Below are positions 25,201 to 35,056 of a stretch of 64,000 bases of DNA, one piece after another; within the stretch, counting starts at the first letter, position 1, and each line of letters starts with the position of its first letter. The position numbers were made by a program, and so were the translations under genes. The DNA is from Lentisphaerales bacterium (GTDB taxonomy: Bacteria > Verrucomicrobiota > Lentisphaeria > Lentisphaerales > Lentisphaeraceae), in contig JAKVBD010000016.1 of the NCBI GenBank assembly GCA_022446985.1, forward strand, positions 16,431 through 80,430, written 5' to 3'. The notes below the pieces were generated by a model. It did not search any database, was not told the DNA's origin, and saw only the letters and a program-made list of their open reading frames with translations.

Positions 25201-26703
25201 TTCAAGAGCAGTAATTAATTGATCAGTTTTGCTTATGTCTTCTTCAAGGTGATCGACTTCTTTTTTAAGCAGCTTATGCATTTCTGCAGTTCGTTGTTTA
25301 AAGAATGGTGGGAAGTAATTGAGTTCCGGGAAATTGTTGAGTAATTGACGTTCTTGTTCAAGGAAAGGTTTGAGGTCATTTTCAAGATGGTCCTTTTCCT
25401 TACGGAGATCTTCAGGGAAAAGAACAGTTTCCAACCAGTCTTTGCGAATGTCTAGTTCGTTAAATCTTTCTTTGAGAATCTTAATCTGGACGTCATCTTC
25501 TAGCAGGAGTCTCTTCTCAAAAGAGTTTAGGTGTGCCTCTATGCTATCCAGGCGTCTGTTTTCAAGATAGTAGCCGAGAGCACCATAGCCAAATAAAATG
25601 GCAAAGGACGCAGCTGCGTAAAGTTGGTGTTTGCGGTAGGTCCAGCGATTGATAATACACTCTGTTGCAGAAACTTTGAAAGGAATACAAAGCTTATCAG
25701 AGTCAAGATTAGACGTAAAGATGATTTCCTGTAGATCAGGAACAGGAGAAAGAGGTTCTACCATACACAGAGCTTTGACGAATGTCTCTATTCTAGCAAG
25801 CTGCTTTGGAGCTTCCTGGAAAAAAGAAATAATTTTGAGGTATTCAGTAGAAGACATGGTTGTCAGCGCTAAAGACAGGTGTTTCTCGTATGGCTCAAGT
25901 GCTGTTGAGAGGCTGTTAGTAGAATAGTCTTTAAGATTAAGGTTAAGTGGGATGTTGTTATCTGAAAGTAATTTACAAAATTCGGCATAGCCTTCTATGG
26001 AGTCCATATGGGTCAGAGCAATGCGTGTCTTGACACTGGCCTTTCTTTCCCAGGCTATAACATTTATTTTACCGCGTAGTAATTGTGCTTGTTTACGCAG
26101 GATATCTACAGATGAGTTATCCAGCTTATTTACCGGAACAACGAGAACCACAACTGGTTCAGACTTTGCAAAAGTTTTTCTCCAAAGCTTTTTAAGGGCA
26201 CGACGGGCCGGCTTTGAAGAATCCTCCAGGATCGGAAGGGAAACTTCCTGAATAAGTGATTGGGTGCCAAGATAAAACTGTAACTTACTGTTGCTGTTAT
26301 AGCTTGGGTAGAATTGGCGGGCCATGCCTTTCCAGTTGGTATATTTGTCGATTAACTGGGTTTTTCCAGAGGAGCTGCCGCCCATGACTATAAATGGTTT
26401 ATAGTGAAGAATGCTTCGACGGAAGTCTCCAGGGATAGCTTGGAGGAAGTCACGCCATGATGATATCAGTTCTTTAGCAGTTAGGGTAATTGCCTGAGGT
26501 GCCGCATTTGCATTACGAGCTTTCCAGCGTTTCCATAAAAACCTAATGAGTAAAGCAATTGCGATAAATCCAACAATGTATAAAGCATATTGGAAAAGTG
26601 GCGAGCTTGAAACCTCATTCCAGGCTTTTTGCCATGCCTTTACTTCTGCCGGCATTTTCGGCATCTTAGGCGGTTTGGGTAATTGTGCTAATGTAAACCA
26701 CAT
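22300..26703 (-). CDS. tssM: T6SS membrane complex protein TssM (IcmF)
   Basis: An inner-membrane IcmF-family protein of 1467 residues, longer than most. Membrane segment 1 is about residues 38-57 and segment 2 about 361-380. The intervening cytoplasmic GTPase-like domain has Walker A GGSSSGKT (108-115) and a THMDS element near 231. The large periplasmic part is first strongly helical (about 385-900), then passes to an IcmF C-terminal region (GQSSSYYLRIKQWLD, VKVNAGLLPDAG, WSVQNKINIDLRK). TssM bridges TssL in the inner membrane and TssJ at the outer membrane. It follows tssH by 25 bases. Confidence 0.92.
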   Translation of the reverse strand: MWFTLAQLPKPPKMPKMPAEVKAWQKAWNEVSSSPLFQYALYIVGFIAIALLIRFLWKRWKARNANAAPQAITLTAKELISSWRDFLQAIPGDFRRSILHYKPFIVMGGSSSGKTQLIDKYTNWKGMARQFYPSYNSNSKLQFYLGTQSLIQEVSLPILEDSSKPARRALKKLWRKTFAKSEPVVVLVVPVNKLDNSSVDILRKQAQLLRGKINVIAWERKASVKTRIALTHMDSIEGYAEFCKLLSDNNIPLNLNLKDYSTNSLSTALEPYEKHLSLALTTMSSTEYLKIISFFQEAPKQLARIETFVKALCMVEPLSPVPDLQEIIFTSNLDSDKLCIPFKVSATECIINRWTYRKHQLYAAASFAILFGYGALGYYLENRRLDSIEAHLNSFEKRLLLEDDVQIKILKERFNELDIRKDWLETVLFPEDLRKEKDHLENDLKPFLEQERQLLNNFPELNYFPPFFKQRTAEMHKLLKKEVDHLEEDISKTDQLITALEDKQKTWVEYERKQRVKIYRTKVLKPLLDEINHSEGKVLEEIYALFALYAHKNRVEDLPFQGKEIKQTSLSNYKGNLLYNEIRNNISRWVEILDLDQEAHYAVLSDYMFRKEKFLNPNTETYNYRFKDYLNEVYEPWFNNIILEDKKVLSKGKESSGTDIVVEFYEILNKYTEEHDYITKSDLHRFRKLDKDLTIFKDNLDERKEWLDLNEIYMEQKKILAARSKQADAVEKKLNKELEKGDYLPSLPREWVLDVIEREELNQPDYVLFLEEIQNTDLHFKDVSQMTFPEFMVTLHRYKDQHKINVLTFELDNHECTFDLNKWNQMIVHSKLQLMIEAYAKARGNHGYKIFFDNENDHDNYESIELTQISNGSFLFSGKSFIPGQFTKEAFEYTVKPAIEEYLKFEKALEDQNLVNIKKDDKEKIEHYKLRPSTKRILKNLVKNAIHDYAEKYSDSMTRFASALNVKATSEADLKFILQQMQKSSSTFGVFLKKLYTNTTIELKDSIYQPIADQLGKFKYIKAIMREEEGELPELQAYYGILEMMQKELNGEFINNADNSQLPPENQTPQKQVTGDNGIPQLGKQLSPMGKMTLNIFEGQSSSYYLRIKQWLDAVNMPNERALRAPFYAPAVSAYRLGATELERQVSANWDLLLQKVLVPMSQHFPFDKAAHKSISPDEVTSLLGIEGGFWRYFESMLGATAALYNNKWQKTSVTSIVQLPPSMLPTLNRLQKLNTTLWNQKGQNKPIVMKVNAGLLPDAGVVYHIFDSLPVLAYMNAGDSSVMAFNQRPQWQDIKVDWWRPHVARIGIQFSTLDEETSVFSALNTGEKDWGLLHLLSQGNEVSDSSWVWNVDIDTAMQTVDHEGYAQLTANGPMNKMPVRFRFDKSLMDIFNLSLSWSVQNKINIDLRKMHVPTWNKKTHGNVDDAAKGASPYHTPDQIKEIFGTTEEKDPLALPKLNEEKAGSSF

Positions 26704-26728
26704 GTTAGTGACTTCCCTTTATCAAAAA

Positions 26729-29371
26729 CTATTCTTCGTTTTGCTGAGAAACATCTGTTTCTTCGTCTTCATCTTCAGCAATTATATCGGATTTGGGTGG
26801 GTTAGACCACTCTTCTTTATCAACAATTGCTAACCTACCATCTCTTAGCGAAATATAAACTTTACTGTTATTGTTAATTTCACCTGAAATAACAGCATCA
26901 GCCAGTAAGTCTTGTAATTCAGTTTGAATCACGCGGCGTAGAGGTCTTGCCCCGTATGCCGGAGAGAAACCGGTGTCTGCGAGATATTCTTTGGCCCCTT
27001 CATTGACATTCATTTCTATGTCTTTTTCATCGAGCATTTTCTGCAGTTTACCAAGCTGTACATCGAGAATTGGACGCATAGTAGAGCGCGTTAACTGACG
27101 GAATAGAATGACGTCATCGAGTCTGTTTATAAACTCTGGTCTGAAATGGTCGCGAACTTTTTCCATAACATTCATTTGCATTTCTCGAATGGCTTCTTCG
27201 GTGTCTTGATCAGCAATGAAGTCTGCACCAAGGTTAGAAGTCAGAAGAATGATGGTGTTTGCAAAGTTTACAGTTACTCCAGCACTGTCTGTTAAACGAC
27301 CATCGTCCAATAGCTGTAGAAGAAGATTGAAAACGTCTGGGTGAGCTTTTTCAACTTCGTCAAATAGAACGACACTGAACGGCTTGCGTTTAACTTTGTT
27401 AGTCAGTAGGCCACCTTCATCGAAACCAACGTATCCCGGAGGCGCACCTACAAGGCGGGCAACGGTATGTTTTTCCATGAATTCACTCATATCGAGGCGA
27501 ACCATGGCATTTTCATCATTAAATATAAAGTCCGCAAGAGCTTTGGCTGTTTCAGTTTTTCCTACACCAGTTGGTCCGGGCATAAGGAAGGAGGCAATTG
27601 GTCTATTTGGATCTTGCAGTCCTGCACGTGAACGGCGAACGGCTTTGGCGATAGTTTCGAGTGCTTTGTCCTGGCCGATAACTCTTTTTCTCAAGTGATC
27701 TTCAAGGTGCTGCAAGCGTTGCTTCTCATCGGACAGCATGCGGCTGGCCGGTATACCGGTCCATTCTGCTATGGTATGAGCAATGTGATCTTCAGTAACA
27801 ACTTCAGCCCCAGCTTCATCCTTAATTTCGATCGCTTCGAATTCCTTGAGCTTTTCTTCCCATTTAGGAATTTCTTTGTACTGCAGTTCAGCAACTCTTG
27901 AGAAGTCTTCATCGCGAACTTTAATGTCCATTTCGCGTTTGGCTTCTTCAAGTTTATTTTGTGCTTCCTGAATTTCAGTGACGGCATTTTTCTCTTTTTG
28001 CCATTTTTCGGTTAAGGCATCACATTTTTCTTTTGCTGCAGCTCTTTGAGTTTTAAGTTCAGCAAGTCTTTCTTCACTGGCTGGCAGTGTTTCTCCTTCA
28101 AGAGCATTGATTTCGATTTCCATCTGGATTAATTGCTGGTCCAGTTCGGCAATTTCAGGCGGTTTAGAAGCCAGCTGTAAACGAACATGAGCTGAAGTCT
28201 CATCGATAAGGTCGATAGCTTTGTCCGGCAGGAAGCGGTCACTGATGTAGCGCTTAGAAAGGCGTACTGCAGCTTGTAATGATGTATCGAGAATACGAAC
28301 ACCATGGTGAGCTTCGTATTTTTGCTTAATGCCTCTCAGGATAGAAAGAGTTTCATCGAAACTCGGTTCATCGGCCTGAACAGTCTGGAAACGTCTCGTC
28401 AGCGCCTGATCTTTTTCGATGTGAGCTCTGTACTCACCAAGAGTTGTTGCACCCATACAGCGAATTTCACCACGGGCCAATGCTGGTTTGATAAGGTTTG
28501 AGGCATCCATGGCGCCGTCAGTTTTACCGGCACCTACGAGAAGGTGAATTTCGTCAATAAAAAGAATGACATTTGGAGCCATACGAACTTCGTCTAGAAG
28601 TCTTTTTAACCGTTCTTCAAATTCGCCGCGGAATTTTGTGCCGGCTACCAGCTGACCCATATCAACAGAGAGGATTGAGGCCGTTTTCAAATGATCAGGA
28701 ACAAGACCGGCAACAATGCGCTGAGCGAGACCTTCCATTATGGCAGTTTTACCAACTCCCGGTTCACCGATAAGTAGAGGATTGTTTTTCATGCGGCGAC
28801 AAAGAATCTGAATGACTTTGCGAACTTCTTCTTCACGGCCAATGACCGGATCCAGCTCACCATTTGCAGCTCTGGCAGTTAAGTCTGTTGTGAATTTACT
28901 AAGAAGTTCAAATTCGGCAGTTGCATCCGCACCGGCCATAGCAGGAGCATTTTTTAAAGTATCTTTAACTTTACTGCTATCAGCCCCAGCTTCTTTAAAG
29001 CACTCACTAACTTCTTTTTGATCCAGTAGAGAAAAGAGTAAGTGATCGACAGAGATGTATTTGGCATCTTCCTGATTGGCGTAGTCGTCTGCGGCTATAA
29101 AAACTTTTTCAAGTTCGCGGCTTACTGGTGTGTCTTTGGCATCTGCAGCAGCTTTAGGAAGACCAAGAAGTTTGCTATCTACACCGACAGCCAGTTTTTG
29201 GGTATCTATATTTTGTTGCTGAAAGGCAAAGTTAAGGCTTTTTTCTTTGCGGTCTAAAATACCGGTCAGTAAATGCCAGGGACTAACAGAGGCGTGCTCT
29301 TTTTTGACGGCAAGACGACAGGCTCTTTCGATAGCGTCCTGTGCTTCAAGTGAAAATCTTTCTAGTATCAT
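26729..29371 (-). CDS. tssH: T6SS AAA+ unfoldase TssH (ClpV), ClpB-like
   Basis: An 880-residue Hsp100 ATPase that in T6SS disassembles contracted TssB/TssC sheath. It has an N-terminal Clp-N double repeat (residues 1-145), first AAA module with GEPGVGKT, a middle coiled-coil region (about 400-530), and second AAA module with [15 protein letters not shown] and the arginine-finger region [11 protein letters not shown]. The sequence resembles ClpB more than classical ClpV, so the T6SS assignment rests partly on its position between the PAAR-like gene and tssM. An acidic tail ([16 protein letters not shown]) ends the protein. Confidence 0.9.
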   Translation of the reverse strand: MILERFSLEAQDAIERACRLAVKKEHASVSPWHLLTGILDRKEKSLNFAFQQQNIDTQKLAVGVDSKLLGLPKAAADAKDTPVSRELEKVFIAADDYANQEDAKYISVDHLLFSLLDQKEVSECFKEAGADSSKVKDTLKNAPAMAGADATAEFELLSKFTTDLTARAANGELDPVIGREEEVRKVIQILCRRMKNNPLLIGEPGVGKTAIMEGLAQRIVAGLVPDHLKTASILSVDMGQLVAGTKFRGEFEERLKRLLDEVRMAPNVILFIDEIHLLVGAGKTDGAMDASNLIKPALARGEIRCMGATTLGEYRAHIEKDQALTRRFQTVQADEPSFDETLSILRGIKQKYEAHHGVRILDTSLQAAVRLSKRYISDRFLPDKAIDLIDETSAHVRLQLASKPPEIAELDQQLIQMEIEINALEGETLPASEERLAELKTQRAAAKEKCDALTEKWQKEKNAVTEIQEAQNKLEEAKREMDIKVRDEDFSRVAELQYKEIPKWEEKLKEFEAIEIKDEAGAEVVTEDHIAHTIAEWTGIPASRMLSDEKQRLQHLEDHLRKRVIGQDKALETIAKAVRRSRAGLQDPNRPIASFLMPGPTGVGKTETAKALADFIFNDENAMVRLDMSEFMEKHTVARLVGAPPGYVGFDEGGLLTNKVKRKPFSVVLFDEVEKAHPDVFNLLLQLLDDGRLTDSAGVTVNFANTIILLTSNLGADFIADQDTEEAIREMQMNVMEKVRDHFRPEFINRLDDVILFRQLTRSTMRPILDVQLGKLQKMLDEKDIEMNVNEGAKEYLADTGFSPAYGARPLRRVIQTELQDLLADAVISGEINNNSKVYISLRDGRLAIVDKEEWSNPPKSDIIAEDEDEETDVSQQNEE

Positions 29372-29388
29372 TTAGAATCCCTTCCTAT

Positions 29389-29775
29389 TTAACATTGAAC
29401 TGATGTTTGACCAGCGGATGTGACGCTGATAGATCCTGCATAGCTGCAAGTAAGTTTACAACTGTCATCAACAGCGGGCATGCCGCCGATATTTACACCG
29501 ATTGCTCCTGGAGTCCAAGGAGACGTTGTCGCTGGTATACAAGCTCCTGGAGTATGAACTCCCTGAGCGGCAGATGTCGCAGCGATTGTCGTTGGATTGG
29601 TTGTGGAGTTACAGGTGCCAAAAGACATGGTGTTTGTCAGTGGTATGTAATCCATGGTATTTGCCGCCGGTTGATTACAGGCATTTACCATGTTTGTAGG
29701 TAAGACTACCATCGTTGATGTGGCAGCTCCCATCGAGCAAGTTAGGCTGGCGCCATTGACGACTAAATATCCCAT
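29389..29775 (-). CDS. DUF4280 PAAR-like spike-tip protein
   Basis: A 128-residue PAAR-like protein. The family pattern is clear: LVVNGASLTCSMGAATS, MSFGTCNSTTNPTTIAATSAAQGV, TPGACIPATTSPWTPGA and GGMPAVDDSCKLTCSYAGSISV. Its many cysteines could hold metal at the tip, as His/Cys do in PAAR. PAAR and DUF4280 proteins cap the VgrG spike and sharpen it. A good AGGAG precedes the ATG. It lies after the coiled-coil genes and before tssH in the array. Confidence 0.9.
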   Translation of the reverse strand: MGYLVVNGASLTCSMGAATSTMVVLPTNMVNACNQPAANTMDYIPLTNTMSFGTCNSTTNPTTIAATSAAQGVHTPGACIPATTSPWTPGAIGVNIGGMPAVDDSCKLTCSYAGSISVTSAGQTSVQC

Positions 29776-29812
29776 TGATCAGCTCCTGTTTTTTCAATCA
29801 TAAACATTTTCA

Positions 29813-32026
29813 TTAAACAATACCGGTAATTTTAGAGGCGATGTTTGTCATAGTTGACTCGACAGCTTGAATCACTTTGTTTTCTAAAGAACCAACTTCA
29901 GAAGTAACAGTATCTTTTAAGCTGTTGGGCAAGGGTAGTTGGCCGATAACATTTTCAATTGTAACCAGCATATCAGAAGCGGGAAGTGCTAATGATTTAA
30001 ATGAATCGATGCCACTGTCAATCATTTCATAAGTAGAAGTAATTGTTGAGAGAAGTTGCGAAACATCATCGAAGTCTTCTTGAGAAAAACCACCGATTTG
30101 ACTCGTTAAGGAATTCCCCAGGCTAGTCCATTGTTGAGAAAGTGAAGATGCCACGCTTTCCGCTTGGCTTTCGATTGTTTCTCTTGCTGAATCAGAAGTG
30201 TCTTTGGCTTCAGTGACTTTATCTGAGAAGGCGCTGGCAGCATCGTCAGTCGTAGCTCTGAAGCCTTCGAGAGTAGAGATGATCTTGTCTTTGAATCCGA
30301 TATTCATCTCATTTATTTTATCTTTGGCAGTGGAAGTCACCTCAAGAATTGCTTCTTTTACTTCTTCTTGCTTGGCTTTGATGTCTTGAACCTTAGAGTT
30401 AATCTCAGTTTGGACTTTGGCAATATTCTCGGTTGTGGGCTCTATGACAGATTGCAGTTGTGAGTTAATGCTGTCTTTCTTTTCGGATATTTGGCCTTTG
30501 ACAGTATCACACTTTTCAGCCAGGGTGTCTTTGACAACTTGGTTCTTTTCTTGAATGACAGCTATGGCTTCATCGATTTTTTCTTCAATGGCCGCTTTGG
30601 CTGTAGCAATTTTATCCAAAGCAGTATCTTTTGCCGCATTCATGCTGTCGAGGCCTTTGGTGACTATGTCGCTGACTTCAGTGACTGCTGTATCTACTTT
30701 TTCAGAAACTTGGGTTATGACTTCATCCATCTGATCTGACATTTTAGAAATGAAATCCTCTATACCGGAGACGACTTCATCTTTAACAGTGCCGATCTGA
30801 GTGCTGATTTGTTCTTGCATGTCTGCCATAGTTGAATTGGCAGTATCGACTGCAGAAAGTAATGAATCATTTACTGCATCGGTTGCACTGGTAATTGCTG
30901 ACATCGTTGACTCAACCATGGCGTCAGGAAGTGAACTTACCGGAATAGCATCAATTGTTCCCATGGCGGTATCCAGTAAGCCTTGGAGGGTGCTGATAGA
31001 GGAGTCAAATGTTTCTGTTAAATTGGCGAGTTCTGTCTGAAAGGTGTCAAAGCCTTCAAGCAGTGCGCCTTTGAAGTCCGAGATTTTTTGCTGGATGGTT
31101 TCCAGAGTGCTTTTACCGGTTTCTATGCCGCTTTCTAAAGTTGTCTGAACCGTGTCGATTTGTGACTTGCCTGATTGAACAAATGACTCAAGTGTTTCAA
31201 CAGCAGTATCTATAAGGTTTTGAATTTGCTCTTCGGCATTTTTAATATCATTTTTGGCCTGTTCGACTTTATCTTGAATCAAGCCAACTGAAGAATCCAT
31301 ATCGGTTTGAACAGTCTCCACAGAACTTTCTAAAGTATCTTTGGCCTCTGTTGCACTTGCCTGGATGCGCTCTTTAGCTGCATCAGTCTGATCAGTGATA
31401 GTTGTTAAGCGGGAGTCAAATTCTTCGTGGTCCTTGACCAATTGTTCTTTAATAGAATCAATAGTTTCGTCAGTTTTTTCTTTTGCGGTATCCCTTGTTT
31501 CGGTGATTTGGTCAAGAACTGAGGTATAAAGACTGTCAAATTCTTCTGCGGCTTCGCTGGTAAGCTCAGAAGCTTCATTTGCAGCACTCTCAAGTTCATC
31601 TTGAGCAACAGTGAATTGATTGTTAACTGTGTCCCCTGTTGATTGAATGGCATCTTCCGCTTCCGTGATTTTACCATTTATTGTGGAGACGACACTGTCT
31701 AATTCAGAATAGACAGAGCCCATTTTGCTTTCTAAGAAGGAAGCATCTATACCCTCCTGGTCTGCAATAAAGCTGACTTTTTCTTGAAGAGCGCTTTTTA
31801 AGGAATCGGTATCAGAACTAAGAGTATCGCTAAACGTAGCAGTACAATTTTTAATGGTATCGATTTGATCCTGTAGCATAGAGCTGATTTCAGAACAGTC
31901 TGATCTCACTGAAGAACACAAATCAGTTGGAGCGTTTGCACAGTTTTCAAACTCGCTATTCAAATCTTCTTTTGTTTGTTCCAGCTCAGCCAGAACTTCA
32001 TCTATGTCTGTCCACATACCGCTCAT
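29813..32026 (-). CDS. Giant acidic coiled-coil protein, 737 aa
   Basis: Almost the entire chain is predicted alpha-helical heptad sequence rich in Asp, Glu, Ser, Thr, Ala and Ile (DTV, KIDEAI and KAAIEEKIDEAI-like repeats), with no catalytic motif, signal peptide or membrane segment. Three cysteine-containing stretches occur in the first 60 residues (ENCANAPTDLCSSVRSDC). It lies between the VgrG and PAAR-like genes and only 2 bases from a 73-residue coiled-coil gene, and the VgrG protein itself ends in a similar coiled coil. It is therefore probably a spike-associated or secreted structural protein. Composition-biased sequence makes homology calls unsafe. Confidence 0.85.
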   Translation of the reverse strand: MSGMWTDIDEVLAELEQTKEDLNSEFENCANAPTDLCSSVRSDCSEISSMLQDQIDTIKNCTATFSDTLSSDTDSLKSALQEKVSFIADQEGIDASFLESKMGSVYSELDSVVSTINGKITEAEDAIQSTGDTVNNQFTVAQDELESAANEASELTSEAAEEFDSLYTSVLDQITETRDTAKEKTDETIDSIKEQLVKDHEEFDSRLTTITDQTDAAKERIQASATEAKDTLESSVETVQTDMDSSVGLIQDKVEQAKNDIKNAEEQIQNLIDTAVETLESFVQSGKSQIDTVQTTLESGIETGKSTLETIQQKISDFKGALLEGFDTFQTELANLTETFDSSISTLQGLLDTAMGTIDAIPVSSLPDAMVESTMSAITSATDAVNDSLLSAVDTANSTMADMQEQISTQIGTVKDEVVSGIEDFISKMSDQMDEVITQVSEKVDTAVTEVSDIVTKGLDSMNAAKDTALDKIATAKAAIEEKIDEAIAVIQEKNQVVKDTLAEKCDTVKGQISEKKDSINSQLQSVIEPTTENIAKVQTEINSKVQDIKAKQEEVKEAILEVTSTAKDKINEMNIGFKDKIISTLEGFRATTDDAASAFSDKVTEAKDTSDSARETIESQAESVASSLSQQWTSLGNSLTSQIGGFSQEDFDDVSQLLSTITSTYEMIDSGIDSFKSLALPASDMLVTIENVIGQLPLPNSLKDTVTSEVGSLENKVIQAVESTMTNIASKITGIV

Positions 32027-32028
32027 AA

Positions 32029-32250
32029 TTAACTCTTAAATTCTTCCAGAGCCTCTTCCAGTGTCGTAAAGTCATTTGAGAGGTTAGTCTTTGTTGTTTC
32101 AATTTCTTCAAAAAGAGGGTCGAATTGCGATGATATTTCATCGATGGCACTTTCTATTTCATCTTTTACTGAATTACACTGATCCATAATTTCAGCAGTG
32201 AGCGAGTCGACTTCGGCGCTTATCGTTTCTATTTTTTGATAAAGAGACAT
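32029..32250 (-). CDS. Small coiled-coil protein, 73 aa
   Basis: A 73-residue acidic amphipathic helix protein (QKIETISAEVDSLTAEI, DEIESAIDEISSQF, LEEALEEFKS). Heptad hydrophobics are continuous. It lies 9 bases after vgrG and 2 bases before the 737-residue coiled-coil gene, so the three are co-translated. It may assemble with the VgrG coiled-coil tail or the larger protein; no other function is visible. Confidence 0.75.
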   Translation of the reverse strand: MSLYQKIETISAEVDSLTAEIMDQCNSVKDEIESAIDEISSQFDPLFEEIETTKTNLSNDFTTLEEALEEFKS

Positions 32251-32259
32251 AATTCTTCC

Positions 32260-34191
32260 TTATAAGCTCAGTTGTGCTTGTAATTCGGATTTTAAATCGA
32301 GGAATGAAGTTTCGAGGGCTGCAGCTGTTTCACCCAGTTGAGAAGCGGCACCTTCTACGACAGCAGTGGCTTGGCTCATTTTTTCATCGATAACAGCTTC
32401 GGCGTCATCCATAGCAGAAGAACAATCGTCTTTTGCTGTATTGAGATCGTCTTGAACAGCATCTTTGGTATCATCAAAGACTGCAGTGGCATCTGCCATG
32501 CCTGCTTGACTTTTAATGGTGGCGTCGGCTTTAGCAGCTTCGGCATTTGGCGTTAAGTCAGTACCGCTACTGGATGATAGAGAACTTTCGTCACTTTCTG
32601 TCTGAATAAGTATGGTGCCGTCACTAAAGCGAATTAATTCAGATTCACCTTCGGTATTTCTTTCGATGTCAAGAATCGGTTTATTGTCAACATACATATG
32701 ACTAATAGCAGTCTGGCTTTGTTTATTGAAACCGAAAAGTATGTGATTTCCTTGAGAGTCCATTGGCATCTGAACTCTTGGGCCAAACTCGATGAAGCGT
32801 TGAATTTCTGCTTTGTTCAGACCGAATGACAACATGACGCGGGCATCTCTGTATGCCGGGAAAAAGAAATGTGGCGGAAGGTAATCACACTCTAAAAGAA
32901 CGGGAACTTCTTTATTCCAGCAGGGAACATAGATTGAGTAGTAGTCTAAAGATGTCTCATCGTTAGTGTAAAGGTTGAATGAGGTGTCGGAGTCTTCACC
33001 GACTTCACTAATTACTTTGCCTTCTGCGAGGAGTGGGTATGTTGGCGGTGTGTACTTGGGGAAATTGACATACATACAAGTTCTTTCTTCAAGTAGCAGA
33101 CTGATGGAGATATCGCAGACAACAGAGTCATTTTTATTGCTGATGTCCGGCTCTTTCTCAAAGGACGAAATGCTGAACTTGACCTCTTTGACCTTCATTT
33201 CTTCATTGTAATTATACACGGTTTCAGGCCAATCGGTTTGAGATGTTTCAATAGCACAGCCTGGAGCATATGGAAGCCATGGGAAATCTTTGAGTTCAAC
33301 AAGAAGTTCATTGCCGGGTTGGCGAAGACGACTTTCTTCAAGGCTTTCTTTAATTGTAAAGTTACTGGAGATCGAAGTGCGAATGAGATGATCATGCCTT
33401 ATACCAGAAACACTGTAGCTTTGTTCAATTGAACTTTTTTTAGATTCTTCGGTGTATGAATTTAAAACACTGACCTCATGGCGTGGAATTCTGGGCTGAA
33501 TTATTTTTAGTTTGTCAACTATACCATACGGCAGCTTTTCAGAATCAGCCCCTGTTGGTTTGAGAGGCAACATGTAGTAGGTATTGGATTGATTATCGTA
33601 GTTTATTGAACCGTCGTTTGTGTCAGTATACCACATTATGAAGTCGTAGAAACTGGCGCCGTTATCTGGTGGTAAATGAATGGCGATAGTGTCATTGACT
33701 TCTTCAAGACCAGGCCAAAGCTTCGTCAATTTCAATCCATCTGGACAATGCCCATCGATCACATCTGACATACTTGTGGATACATGGATTTCACTGGGGT
33801 AATGCTCTTTCCAGTAAACTGAGGCCGGGTCAGTGAACTCTACTTCAAAGAAGCGGTAGAGAACAGGCCGTTCACTGACGTCATTGAAAGTGAATTCTTC
33901 AATAGATTTCGTGGTGATGGGGCCGCGCAGCATGAGTGGGTCAGGTTTATCTTCCGGCTGTTTAAGTATGGATTCAAAAGATACGCGGATTTCGGACTGT
34001 TTCAGACTGACCATTTCACTGAAGATATCATTGCCGTTATCATCGACTTTGCACCAAAAACCGAGTTTGGCTTCGAATCCAAATACAGTCATTTCGGCAC
34101 TAAGAGAAACGACATCTTCCGACGCTATAGTGTATTGACTTCGGCTACCGATGATGGTTAAGCTAAATGTTAAATCGTCTTGAAAACTCAT
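32260..34191 (-). CDS. vgrG: VgrG-like spike protein with coiled-coil tail instead of needle
   Basis: A 643-residue VgrG/TssI relative. Residues 1 to about 380 match the gp27-like base (YRFFEVEFTDPASVYWKEHYP, DGASFYDFIMWYTDTNDG, FPWLPYAPGCAIE). An OB-like domain at about 390-480 reads GKVISEVGEDSDTSFNLY and PVLLECDYLPPHFFFPAYRDARV. The usual beta-helical needle is absent: after a Ser linker, residues 543-643 are an Ala/Asp-rich coiled coil (DTKDAVQDDLNTAKDD, DEAVIDEK-like heptads). A separate needle-like protein is encoded at 38665-39279. It follows tssG by one base. Confidence 0.85.
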   Translation of the reverse strand: MSFQDDLTFSLTIIGSRSQYTIASEDVVSLSAEMTVFGFEAKLGFWCKVDDNGNDIFSEMVSLKQSEIRVSFESILKQPEDKPDPLMLRGPITTKSIEEFTFNDVSERPVLYRFFEVEFTDPASVYWKEHYPSEIHVSTSMSDVIDGHCPDGLKLTKLWPGLEEVNDTIAIHLPPDNGASFYDFIMWYTDTNDGSINYDNQSNTYYMLPLKPTGADSEKLPYGIVDKLKIIQPRIPRHEVSVLNSYTEESKKSSIEQSYSVSGIRHDHLIRTSISSNFTIKESLEESRLRQPGNELLVELKDFPWLPYAPGCAIETSQTDWPETVYNYNEEMKVKEVKFSISSFEKEPDISNKNDSVVCDISISLLLEERTCMYVNFPKYTPPTYPLLAEGKVISEVGEDSDTSFNLYTNDETSLDYYSIYVPCWNKEVPVLLECDYLPPHFFFPAYRDARVMLSFGLNKAEIQRFIEFGPRVQMPMDSQGNHILFGFNKQSQTAISHMYVDNKPILDIERNTEGESELIRFSDGTILIQTESDESSLSSSSGTDLTPNAEAAKADATIKSQAGMADATAVFDDTKDAVQDDLNTAKDDCSSAMDDAEAVIDEKMSQATAVVEGAASQLGETAAALETSFLDLKSELQAQLSL

Positions 34192-34192
34192 A

Positions 34193-35056
34193 TTAATCGA
34201 TCCTGCCTCTGAAGATTAGAATACGGCGTTTGTTGAGGTGGTCTCCCTTGATTTTATCATAGCCCAGGTAGCTTTCATTACTGAGGCGTGCCATGGAGTT
34301 TTGCTCTCTTATTATAAGGAAGATTTCAACGTTGATATTCATATTCGCTAAAAGTGGTTTGACCTGCCTTTCATATCTTTTAAGAACTTCAATTGGCCAG
34401 GCGACCATACATGGAGTTCTGCCTTCGTCTGCAAAAAGTGTTATGGTAAATGCATCTACAGGAGTTGAGCTGGATTTTCCAAGCGAGTGTTTGTCACCGA
34501 GTTTACAATGGCCGAGTCGTATGCCGCCGTTATAAACTTCTTGATTGATGACATTTCTTTTAACATCGACATCCAGTTCAGGGAAAATTTGTTGGATTGC
34601 CCAGTGCATGGTGCTGACGCTTTTAAGACCGGCCAGTTTCATGAAGCTTTGCTTCAGGTCTTCCCATGAGACTCCACCAATATGTGAGCTTTCCGGGTAA
34701 GAGGCAGCAATAAATGCTTTGAATAAGTGGTGGTCAAAAAAGTTAACAAAGTCCATGAAGGCTTTCGAACCACCAAAGTTATCGCCAACGGTTTTGAAGA
34801 TATAGCTGGGCAATGGTGTTTGAGGACTGAGTATGCCCCAGTTAACGTAAATCGTAACCTGTTTTTGAGCGCCGTGTTTAAACTTTATACCTGCTATGAG
34901 TGAAGATTGTGAGGTATTTGTGAAAGCACTTTTGAACAGTATGTGCTCATCAGCATAACCGATTTTTTCAAGCAGGAAAAGAAGAGGTTGGATATCGAAA
35001 TAGAATATCCTCTTCTTTATGGATTTTTCGACTAGTTGACGCTCAAGAACATTCAT
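34193..35056 (-). CDS. tssG: T6SS baseplate protein TssG
   Basis: A 287-residue TssG/VasB-like baseplate wedge subunit. Visible family features: an early FYFDIQPLLFLLEKIG, then NWGILSPQTPLPSYI in the place of the conserved GLLGPNGPLP segment, then FMDFVNFFDHHLFKAFIAA and a late GGIRLGHCKLG element. It is shorter than many TssG proteins. Its ATG follows the tssA stop directly, indicating translational coupling. Confidence 0.82.
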   Translation of the reverse strand: MNVLERQLVEKSIKKRIFYFDIQPLLFLLEKIGYADEHILFKSAFTNTSQSSLIAGIKFKHGAQKQVTIYVNWGILSPQTPLPSYIFKTVGDNFGGSKAFMDFVNFFDHHLFKAFIAASYPESSHIGGVSWEDLKQSFMKLAGLKSVSTMHWAIQQIFPELDVDVKRNVINQEVYNGGIRLGHCKLGDKHSLGKSSSTPVDAFTITLFADEGRTPCMVAWPIEVLKRYERQVKPLLANMNINVEIFLIIREQNSMARLSNESYLGYDKIKGDHLNKRRILIFRGRID

